Shown here piece by piece: positions 1 through 5,104 of a DNA stretch of 5,104 nucleotides; position 1 is the stretch's first letter; each line of letters begins with the position of its first letter. The position numbers and the translations under genes are program-made. A model generated the notes under the pieces. It had not been told where the DNA came from. It saw nothing but the letters and a program-made list of their open reading frames with translations, and did no database searches. This DNA is from Chloroflexota bacterium (lineage in GTDB: Bacteria > Chloroflexota > Dehalococcoidia > SM23-28-2 > RBG-16-64-32), in assembly GCA_022561095.1 (NCBI GenBank), contig JADFRV010000163.1:1-5104 (forward strand), given 5' to 3'.

Positions 1-758
1 GAAAGAGCCAGGGGGCTCAACGAGGCAACCCATCCCGAACTCGTCGCATCTCTAATGAGAAGACGCACCCGGTCGGCCCCGGCCGGTGGTTCGACAGTGA
101 CCAACGTCCAATCGGTGAAGTGGCCCGAAGGTGCAATGTCGTCCAAACCGACGTCCTCTACCACACTCGCATTCGCCACACCCCACTGGACCGCAATCGC
201 GGTATCGACCTGATCGCCCAAGGTACCCATCACCATCAAGGCCACCAGGGTGTCCGATGCTTCGAGTCGATACCACCCCGAGGTGTAACTCCCCTGATTC
301 GCCTCGCCGGGCGATCCGTCGGCCTCGACCCAGCTCCCAACGTCTCCGACGCCGGGAACCGGCCGTGTCCCGTTGATGCCGTGCCTGGGAAAGCCCCCGG
401 CCTCGAACCCATGAGCAGCGCCAGACTCGGCCGCCTCCGTCTCACCATCGGCACCCGCAACGCTTACATCGGTTCGGCTGAGGCCGTGCAGCGATCCTGC
501 AACCGGTACCAGCACCTCGTCCCCCAGCCCACAGCCGCCGGCTCCCAACGCCGCCTCGATGTTCTGTCGTCCAAAGGTCCACCCATCGGTCCGAGCCACG
601 TCGAGCACGAAGGTCACCGCGGTAACCGACACGACCAGCGCCACCGCCAACAGCGACAGGGTGGTAGGAACCGACCACGCCTCTCCCCTCGACCACCACC
701 TACGCCGACCCCACACCAACAGCGAGACCACCACTGCAAGGCCCACCCACGCCGCCAC
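1..758 (-). CDS. Emb-type arabinosyltransferase, C-terminal fragment (partial at both ends)
   Basis: The minus strand is open from a TAG at 798-800 down to the left edge. The first usable start codon is GTG at 756-758, giving 252 codons with no stop. From that GTG, residues 1-15 and 32-52 are hydrophobic helices separated by a basic Arg/Trp loop. They are followed by 'GWTFGRQNIEAALG' (59-72) and 'GCGLGDEVLVP' (75-85), then 'GSWVEAD' (141-147), 'SGWYRL' (160-165) and 'ADRVRLLIRDATSSGWVA' (228-245). This order and wording match, from memory, the last two membrane helices and the C-terminal carbohydrate-binding domain of mycobacterial EmbA/B/C. Those enzymes are about 1,050-1,100-residue membrane proteins that add arabinose from decaprenyl-phosphoarabinose to arabinogalactan or lipoarabinomannan. 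The glycosyltransferase part is absent and the true C-terminus lies beyond the left edge. The GTG has no Shine-Dalgarno and is probably not a real start, so the gene is 5'-truncated at the junction near 750-800. Which Emb paralogue it is cannot be said. Confidence 0.8.
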   Translation of the reverse strand, partial: MAAWVGLAVVVSLLVWGRRRWWSRGEAWSVPTTLSLLAVALVVSVTAVTFVLDVARTDGWTFGRQNIEAALGAGGCGLGDEVLVPVAGSLHGLSRTDVSVAGADGETEAAESGAAHGFEAGGFPRHGINGTRPVPGVGDVGSWVEADGSPGEANQGSYTSGWYRLEASDTLVALMVMGTLGDQVDTAIAVQWGVANASVVEDVGLDDIAPSGHFTDWTLVTVEPPAGADRVRLLIRDATSSGWVASLSPLAL

Positions 759-800
759 CGTCGACAGACACGGCGACCACTCCCAACCCGACCGGCGCTA
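750..800. other. Probable breakpoint joining two unrelated sequences
   Basis: Left of here the minus strand encodes an Emb-like protein that begins in the middle of its membrane domain. Right of here the plus strand encodes a nuclease that begins in the middle of its linker. Both genes lose their 5' ends in the same roughly 50 bases. The Emb frame meets a stop at 798-800. The nuclease frame has no ATG or GTG between its upstream stop (665-667) and its catalytic domain. The exact point is blurred because the antisense of Gly/Trp/Arg-rich Emb codons also reads as Pro/Thr. Whether this is an assembly chimera or a real recombination event cannot be decided from the sequence alone. Confidence 0.65.
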
Positions 801-835
801 CCTTAGAACCCTCCGCCAGTCCAACGCCGGTTGGG
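752..835 (+). other. In-frame Pro/Thr/Ser-rich linker upstream of the nuclease domain
   Basis: The reading frame of the nuclease is open upstream of its nominal TTG. It reads as a low-complexity linker ending in 'TLEPSASPTPVG' directly before the nuclease domain. Such linkers normally join a signal peptide or lipobox to the catalytic domain of exported thermonuclease-like proteins. No signal peptide, lipobox or ATG/GTG start is found further upstream in this frame, which is stopped by TAG at 665-667. I infer that the linker is genuine nuclease coding sequence, at least from about 764 onward, and that the export signal was lost at the junction. Confidence 0.6.
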
Positions 836-1462
836 TTGGAGGAAGCATTGGTCATCAACGTGGTCGACGGTGACACCATCGACGTGCTAATACGCGGTCG
901 GGAGTTCCGGGTGCGCTACATCGGCATCGATACGCCGGAGACGGTCGACCCTCAGCGGCCCGTGGAGTGCTTCGGCCGCGAGGCAAGCGAGCGAAACCGG
1001 GAGCTGGTGGAGGGCATGACCGTTGGGCTGGAGCGGGACGTCTCCGAGACCGACCAGTTCGGGCGGCTCCTCCGCCACGTCTGGGCGAACGGCGAGATGG
1101 TCAACGCTGCCCTGGTTGAAGAGGGGTACGCCTCGGCGAGCACCTTCCCGCCGGACGTCCGCTACGCGGAGCTGTTCGCCGCCCTGGAGACGCAGGCGAA
1201 AGCGCAGAATCGCGGCCTCTGGGGCCCGGCCTGCGCCACGCCGGAAGCGCCTCCACCAGCGACGGGCGCCGAATGCGACTACTCCAGCGCCAGCGAGCCC
1301 GTCATCAAGGGCAACATCAGCCTGAACACAGGTGAGAAGATATACCATCTCCCCGGCGGCGAGTTCTACGACCAGACTGTGATAAGCGAGGCCAAGGGCG
1401 AGCGCTGGTTCTGCATGGAGGCGGGGGCGGTAGCGGCGGGCTGGCGCAAGAGCAAACGCTAG
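836..1462 (+). CDS. Thermonuclease family (SNase-like) protein with C-terminal KGN/WFC module, probably 5'-truncated
   Basis: This encodes a staphylococcal-nuclease-fold protein, expected to be a calcium-dependent phosphodiesterase that cleaves DNA or RNA, usually outside the cytoplasm. Counting from TTG 836, the catalytic set is complete: 'DGDTID' with D13, 'VRYIGIDTPE' with R27, D32 and E35, and 'DQFGRLLRHV' with R77. These correspond to D21, R35, D40, E43 and R87 of the Staphylococcus enzyme. The domain ends at 'NRGLWGPAC' (125-133). A Pro/Ala spacer follows, then a small module at about 157-208 with 'IKGNIS', 'KIYHLPGGEFYD', 'GERWFC' and 'AAGWRKS'. I recall this module from exported bacterial proteins, where NCBI calls it the 'sunset' domain (name from memory). 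TTG 836 is only the first conventional start codon in the frame. It has no Shine-Dalgarno, and linker-like sequence continues upstream, so the real start with its signal peptide is probably missing. The domain call is firm; the start is not. Confidence 0.85.
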   Translation: MEEALVINVVDGDTIDVLIRGREFRVRYIGIDTPETVDPQRPVECFGREASERNRELVEGMTVGLERDVSETDQFGRLLRHVWANGEMVNAALVEEGYASASTFPPDVRYAELFAALETQAKAQNRGLWGPACATPEAPPPATGAECDYSSASEPVIKGNISLNTGEKIYHLPGGEFYDQTVISEAKGERWFCMEAGAVAAGWRKSKR

Positions 1463-1536
1463 CGGATTCGGCCCAATAGCCCGTAGCTACGAGTTGCCTC
1501 CGGCGTTGAGATACTTTAGAGTTCGAGCCGTCGTTT

Positions 1537-1566
1537 TTGCAGCCATGTCTAGCGACACGTTATAAT
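1537..1566 (+). promoter_or_regulatory. Sigma-70-type promoter of the mre operon
   Basis: A perfect -10 hexamer TATAAT lies at 1561-1566 in otherwise GC-rich DNA. A weak -35 candidate, TTGCAG at 1537-1542, sits 18 bases upstream. The expected transcription start is about 1572-1575, giving a short leader of roughly 27 bases before the mreB start. The -10 is convincing; the -35 matches only three of six consensus bases. Confidence 0.6.
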
Positions 1567-1590
1567 GCTGTAGGTCTCAGCCCCAACACG

Positions 1591-1595
1591 GGAGG
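1591..1595 (+). promoter_or_regulatory. Ribosome-binding site of mreB (GGAGG)
   Basis: A strong Shine-Dalgarno GGAGG is followed by five A residues and then TTG at 1601. The spacing is ideal and selects the TTG over the in-frame ATG at 1634, which has only a weak AGG in front of it. Confidence 0.75.
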
Positions 1596-1600
1596 AAAAA

Positions 1601-2665
1601 TTGCCCCTCAATCCGCTGAACGCCTTGTTAGGCATGTTTTCCCACGATGTGGCCATCGACCTGGGGACTGCCAACACCCTGGTAATGGTCAAGGGTCGCG
1701 GCATCGTCATCGACGAGCCGTCTGTGGTCGCCATCGATCGCGTCAATAAGAAGATCCTGGCCATCGGTGCTGAGGCCAAGCGAATGGTCGGCCGCACCCC
1801 CTCCGATATCGTGGCCGTGCGGCCCCTCCGGGACGGAGTCATCTCCGACTTCGGCGTCACGGAGAAGATGCTACATTACTTCATCCGCTCCGTTCACGAC
1901 CGTAGAAGCTTCGGGTTCCCGCGGCCTCGGGTGTCCGTAGGCATTCCTTCCGGCGTAACGGAGGTGGAGAAGCGTGCGGTTCACGAAGCCGCCCTCAACG
2001 CGGGCGCGCGCGTCGCCTACCTGGTGGAGGAGCCGATGGCCGCCGCAATCGGGGCCGGCCTGCCGATCATGGAGCCCGGAGGCTCCATGATCGTCGACAT
2101 CGGGGGTGGCACCACCGAAGTCGCCGTGATCTCCATGGGCGGAATCGTCGTCTCCACCTCCATCCGCATAGCCGGCGACGAGATGGACCAGGAGATCACC
2201 GGCTATGCGAGACAGGTGCACAACCTGCTCATCGGTGAGCGGACGTCTGAGGAGGTCAAGATCGAGGCCGGCTCCGCCTTCCCGCTGGAGCATGAGGTCT
2301 CCGTGGAGCTGAGGGGCCGCGACCTGGCCACCGGCCTACCCAAATCGGTCGAGGTAAGCAGCGTGGAGATCCGGGACGCTCTCTCGGGCTCCGTGGGCGC
2401 CATCGTAGACGCTGTGCGTCAGACCATAGAGGCCACGCCGCCGGAGTTGGTGGCGGACATCATGAGTCGGGGAATCGTATTGGCCGGTGGCGGCGCCCTC
2501 CTCAGGGGGCTGGACCGCCGCCTGGCTCAGGAGACCCGGTTCCCGGTCTACGTGGGAGAGGACCCTCTCACCTGCGTGGTCCGCGGCGCCGGAGAGGTGT
2601 TGGAAGAGGCGGAAATCCTTAAAAAGGTGCAGTCGAGGCTCAATACGCGAAAGGCACCGCACTAG
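1601..2665 (+). CDS. mreB: Rod shape-determining protein MreB
   Basis: This is a bacterial actin that polymerises on the inner face of the membrane and guides lateral peptidoglycan synthesis by the elongasome. The 354-residue protein has all ATPase signatures: phosphate-1 'DLGTANT' (20-26), connect-1 'EEPMAAAIGAG' (143-153), phosphate-2 'DIGGGTTEVAV' (166-176) and adenosine motif 'GIVLAGGGALLRGL' (291-304). 'GDEMDQEI' (192-199) and 'GERTSEEVKIEAGSA' (212-226) are typical of MreB rather than FtsA or DnaK. The TTG start is chosen because of the GGAGG five bases upstream. It adds an N-terminal segment 'PLNPLNALLGMF' that could be an amphipathic membrane-binding helix, and makes the protein slightly longer than the usual 330-350 residues. 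The gene heads the operon mreB-mreC-mreD-PBP2 and has its own promoter. Confidence 0.97.
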   Translation: MPLNPLNALLGMFSHDVAIDLGTANTLVMVKGRGIVIDEPSVVAIDRVNKKILAIGAEAKRMVGRTPSDIVAVRPLRDGVISDFGVTEKMLHYFIRSVHDRRSFGFPRPRVSVGIPSGVTEVEKRAVHEAALNAGARVAYLVEEPMAAAIGAGLPIMEPGGSMIVDIGGGTTEVAVISMGGIVVSTSIRIAGDEMDQEITGYARQVHNLLIGERTSEEVKIEAGSAFPLEHEVSVELRGRDLATGLPKSVEVSSVEIRDALSGSVGAIVDAVRQTIEATPPELVADIMSRGIVLAGGGALLRGLDRRLAQETRFPVYVGEDPLTCVVRGAGEVLEEAEILKKVQSRLNTRKAPH

Positions 2666-2720
2666 ACGCCCACGCACGGCGCAGCCGGTGCGGGGTCAGG
2701 GTGGGTGAGGCCACTGAACG

Positions 2721-3554
2721 ATGCGATTGCTCTGGTGGACGCTGGCGGTTGTGAGCGTAAGCCTGTTCAGCATCCTCCTCTCCGAAAATCGCACCCTTGA
2801 TCCGCTGCAGAATCTCTCCCTCACCATCGCCGCCCCCATGGAGAACGGTCTCCGCGATGTCGCCGATCCCGTCTCAGACTTCTTCCGAGGGATATTCAAC
2901 CGTGGCGACCTGGTGCGCGAGAACGAGAGACTGCGAGAAGAGCTGGAGCGCCTTCAGACAGAGACGGCCGCCACTGAGGATGCCCAGCGACGCCTGCAGG
3001 AGCTGGAGGAGGCGCTGGGCGTTAAGGAGAGCCGCCCTGACGACGTGTTCGTAGTGGCGGACGTCATCGCGCAGGACCCCTCGGGCTTCAAGCGCGCCCT
3101 GGCCATCGACCGCGGCAGCAAGGACGGCCTGGACGAAGGGATGGTGGTGTTATCCAAGAGCGGCAGCCTGGTGGGCGTGGTATCCCTTGTATACGAAGAG
3201 TTCGCCTGGTTGCGCCTGATCTCGGACCCTAATAACGCCGTGAACATCGCCGTACTTACCGGGGGCCAGGAAGGCTCCGAGGCGCGGGGAGTGGCTGTCG
3301 GCGACCTGCGCAGCAGGCTATCCCTGGAGATGCTGCCCACGGAGGCGCAGATACAGGAGGGCGATCTGGTCATCACATCTGGCCTGGGCGGCAACTATCC
3401 GCGAACGCTTCTCCTGGGCAGCGTGACATCCGTAGAGGAGAAGCCCCAGGCGCTGTCCAAGCGGGCTACGCTGGAGCCCGCGGCGGACCTTTCGTCCCTG
3501 GATACAGTATTGATCATTACCAATTTCCGGCCCGCGAGGCTGGAAAGCCCGTGA
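2721..3554 (+). CDS. mreC: Rod shape-determining protein MreC
   Basis: MreC is a bitopic membrane protein of the elongasome. Its extracytoplasmic part binds and activates PBP2 and links it to MreB and MreD. The 277-residue product has one N-terminal membrane helix (about 3-21). A Leu/Glu/Arg-rich coiled coil follows (about 63-100, with 'ENERLREELERLQ'), then the two-lobed beta domain. Family-typical segments are 'ALAIDRGSKDGLDEGMVV' (126-143), 'GSLVGVVS', 'LISDPNNAV', and 'GDLVITSGLGGNYPRTLLLG' near the C-terminus. Start ATG 2721 lies 55 bases after the mreB stop, with GGTGAGG (2704-2710) as a plausible ribosome-binding site. Its stop codon overlaps the mreD start by four bases (GTGA), which indicates translational coupling. 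Confidence 0.95.
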   Translation: MRLLWWTLAVVSVSLFSILLSENRTLDPLQNLSLTIAAPMENGLRDVADPVSDFFRGIFNRGDLVRENERLREELERLQTETAATEDAQRRLQELEEALGVKESRPDDVFVVADVIAQDPSGFKRALAIDRGSKDGLDEGMVVLSKSGSLVGVVSLVYEEFAWLRLISDPNNAVNIAVLTGGQEGSEARGVAVGDLRSRLSLEMLPTEAQIQEGDLVITSGLGGNYPRTLLLGSVTSVEEKPQALSKRATLEPAADLSSLDTVLIITNFRPARLESP

Positions 3555-4069
3555 AGTACGCCATCGCTCTCGCCGCATCAGCCATGGTCGCCATCCTGGC
3601 TACTTCTGTGGTGCCCTACGTGAAGGTGCTGGGAGTAGCTCCGGACATAGTGCTCATCTTCGCCGCCTGCTGGGCGATGGTACGCGGTCAGGGGGAAGCG
3701 ATGGTCGTCGTGCCGATGGCCGGTCTCCTCCGCGACCTCACCACCAGCGATCCTGTAGGCACCTCCGTGCTGGCGCTATCGCCCATCGTTCTGCTGGCGG
3801 CAATTCGCGATCTGCGTCCGGTGGAGAGCGATTTCCTGCCTACGCTGGCGGTTGTGGCGATAGCCAGCTTGGCCTACTCTGTAGTCAGCATGACGGTGCT
3901 GACCGCAGTCGGCGAGAACGTACCGTGGGGTACTGCCATGCTGCGTGTTGCGCTCCCCTCTATGCTGGTGAACCCTCTGTTTACCGTGCTCATTTATTCA
4001 CCCATGCGATGGCTGACCACGCGTCCCAAGAGAGAGAGCTTCGGCGTAGGTTCAGCGGTGCAACTCTAG
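3551..4069 (+). CDS. mreD: Rod shape-determining protein MreD
   Basis: MreD is a small integral membrane protein that works with MreC and PBP2 in the cell-elongation complex. The 172-residue product is almost entirely hydrophobic. Membrane segments are at about 4-22, 31-46, 50-60, 70-87, 97-118 and 130-152, and a short charged tail follows. The 'PDIVLIFAACWAMVRG' and 'AGLLRDLTTSDPVGTSVL' regions fit the MreD pattern (an acidic residue in helix 2, then GLLxD and a later G). It begins with GTG inside the mreC stop (GTGA overlap), with GAGG at 3536-3539 as a possible ribosome-binding site. MreD sequences are poorly conserved, so the call rests partly on position between mreC and the PBP2 gene. 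Confidence 0.9.
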   Translation: MKYAIALAASAMVAILATSVVPYVKVLGVAPDIVLIFAACWAMVRGQGEAMVVVPMAGLLRDLTTSDPVGTSVLALSPIVLLAAIRDLRPVESDFLPTLAVVAIASLAYSVVSMTVLTAVGENVPWGTAMLRVALPSMLVNPLFTVLIYSPMRWLTTRPKRESFGVGSAVQL

Positions 4070-4075
4070 ACCGAT

Positions 4076-5104
4076 ATGGACCCGTACCTGAGGCCGGACC
4101 GCCGAGAGCGAGCGCGCCAGCGCGATAAGCGAGCGCCGCCGGGCCGCAACCACCCGCTCTTCACAGCGCTGCGGGCGCTGGTCATCCTGCTCTTCGGCAT
4201 CCTCATCGTCCAGCTGGTGCGGCTCCAGGTCATCGACAGCGACGACTACGCCCATCTGGCCGAGATCAACGCCCTGCGAGAGGTTCAGATTCCGGCGGCG
4301 CGCGGCCTCATCCTCGATCAGGACGGGCGACCGCTGGTCAGAAACGCCGCCCGCTACTCGGCGGCCATCCTGCCCGCAGACCTACCTGAGCGGGGAGAGA
4401 TGGGCGTGTATCGCCAGCTGGAGAGGGTTACCGGCGTGCCCGTGGATGAGATCGAGCGTATGGTGCTGGCCGGGATCGAGACCAACGGCGCCTTCGATCC
4501 CGTGGTCATCAAGGCGGATATCGAGGAGGAAACGGCGCTAACCCTGCGCGAGCTGGAGCCGGTCACTCCCGGCCTCAAGCTACTTGTGGAGCCGACTCGA
4601 GAGTATCTGGCGGCGCCCTACCTCTCACACGTCCTGGGCTACGTAGGCCCTATCTCCCAGGAAGAGTACGATGAGCTAAGAGACCAGGGCTACCTGTTTC
4701 AGGACTACACCGGCAAATCCGGCGTGGAGCTCACCTACGAATCCCTTCTTCGTGGCCGGCCTGGGAAGAAGCTGATAGAAGTGGACGCGCTCGGGCGCGA
4801 GCTGAAGGTCATCTCGGAGCGGCGCTCCCTGGACGGATCTAACCTCCTCCTCACCATCGACCTTGACCTCCAGAAGATGGTGCAGGAGACGCTGGAGGAG
4901 TACACCGCGGCGGGCGACAACGCGGCGGCGATAGTGATGGACATTCACAACGGTGACATTCTGGCCATGGTCTCCCTGCCGGGCTTCGATAACAACGCGT
5001 TCTCCGGTCCTCTCAGCGACGACGACCTGGCCGCCATAATCGATGCGCCCGGCAAGCCCCTGGTGAACCACGCCCTCGCCGAAAGATACCCGCCCGGCAG
5101 CACC
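4076..5104 (+). CDS. mrdA: Penicillin-binding protein 2, elongation-specific transpeptidase (3' end off window)
   Basis: This is a class B PBP that cross-links peptidoglycan during lateral growth, partnering the SEDS glycosyltransferase RodA and activated by MreC. The window holds 343 codons. A basic cytoplasmic N-terminus (1-26) precedes one membrane helix (about 28-48). The class B hallmark 'RGLILDQDGRPLVRN' is at 76-90. The PBP-dimer domain contains 'GKSGVELTYESLLRGRPG' (213-230) and 'EVDALGRELK'. The transpeptidase domain starts at about 280 with 'AAAIVMDIHNGDILAMVSLP'. The sequence ends in 'YPPGST': Ser342 (codon 5099-5101) is the expected catalytic serine of SxxK, and its lysine lies just beyond the edge. 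KSGT and SxN motifs are also outside. ATG 4076 is the only possible start near the stop of mreD. No good Shine-Dalgarno is visible, so coupling to mreD translation is likely. Confidence 0.95.
   Translation, partial: MDPYLRPDRRERARQRDKRAPPGRNHPLFTALRALVILLFGILIVQLVRLQVIDSDDYAHLAEINALREVQIPAARGLILDQDGRPLVRNAARYSAAILPADLPERGEMGVYRQLERVTGVPVDEIERMVLAGIETNGAFDPVVIKADIEEETALTLRELEPVTPGLKLLVEPTREYLAAPYLSHVLGYVGPISQEEYDELRDQGYLFQDYTGKSGVELTYESLLRGRPGKKLIEVDALGRELKVISERRSLDGSNLLLTIDLDLQKMVQETLEEYTAAGDNAAAIVMDIHNGDILAMVSLPGFDNNAFSGPLSDDDLAAIIDAPGKPLVNHALAERYPPGST

Larger units (their letters stand above)
1463..1600 (+). other. Intergenic region between nuclease and mreB
   Basis: This 138-base stretch has no gene. 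It is visibly more AT-rich than its surroundings in its second half. It contains a perfect but loopless 10-bp palindrome CGTAGCTACG at 1482-1491, followed by the promoter and ribosome-binding site of mreB. I see no hairpin with a T-run that would act as an intrinsic terminator for the nuclease gene. Confidence 0.6.

Noticed and set aside
120..806. Plus-strand open frame of 228 codons, rich in Arg, Pro and His
   Set aside because: It is antisense to the Emb-like frame. Its composition is that of a GC-rich shadow ORF with no recognisable motif, while the minus strand shows ordered family signatures.
559..873. Plus-strand open frame of 104 codons overlapping the junction
   Set aside because: It is low-complexity Thr/Arg/His sequence antisense to the Emb-like helices and out of frame with the nuclease. 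No motif or ribosome-binding site supports it.
887..1348. Minus-strand open frame of 153 codons
   Set aside because: It lies fully inside the nuclease gene, whose catalytic motifs are intact on the plus strand, so this is a shadow.
1482..1491. 10-bp palindrome CGTAGCTACG after the nuclease gene
   Set aside because: It has no loop or T-tract and occurs once only. A palindrome of this length can arise by chance, so I do not call it an operator or terminator.
1871..2677. Several minus-strand open frames across mreB
   Set aside because: They are antisense to a complete, well-conserved mreB and have no recognisable protein features.
2674..2691. GC-rich imperfect hairpin (GCAC/GTGC stem) between mreB and mreC
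   Set aside because: The stem is short and interrupted by a bulge, and there is no T-run after it. It is weak evidence for a terminator or attenuator inside an otherwise continuous operon.

Overview
The window looks like bacterial, GC-rich DNA made of two blocks of different origin. From about position 800 to the right edge it carries a short secreted-type nuclease gene followed by the classical rod-shape operon mreB-mreC-mreD-PBP2 (mrdA), all on the plus strand. MreB style (phosphate and adenosine motifs, the 'RIAGDEMDQEI' segment) and the nuclease architecture (proline/threonine linker, staphylococcal-nuclease domain, short C-terminal KGN...WFC...AAGW module) remind me most of Chloroflexota, perhaps Dehalococcoidia-like. 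That placement is from memory of family style, not from a search.

From position 1 to about 797 the minus strand is open without a stop and encodes something quite different. It is the last two membrane helices and most of the C-terminal carbohydrate-binding domain of an Emb-type arabinosyltransferase, a family I know from mycolic-acid Actinobacteria and relatives. The gene runs off the left edge and lacks its whole N-terminal catalytic and membrane part.

The two blocks meet at about 750-800. There the Emb-like gene (reading left) and the nuclease gene (reading right) both lose their 5' ends head to head, with no intergenic space, no promoter and no convincing start codon for either. This is the most notable thing in the window. 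It is either an assembly chimera joining an actinobacterial and a Chloroflexota-like sequence, or a real rearrangement or transfer breakpoint.

Region by region: 1-797 Emb-like fragment (minus); about 750-800 junction; 752-835 in-frame P/T-rich linker; 836-1462 thermonuclease-like CDS; 1463-1600 intergenic with a clear TATAAT promoter and a GGAGG ribosome-binding site; 1601-2665 mreB; 2721-3554 mreC; 3551-4069 mreD (4-nt overlap); 4076-5104 PBP2, cut by the right edge just after its catalytic serine.

MreB filaments, the MreC/MreD membrane partners and the PBP2 transpeptidase form the core of the elongasome, which directs lateral peptidoglycan synthesis in rod-shaped cells. I see no RNA genes, CRISPR arrays, insertion sequences or obvious undescribed system.
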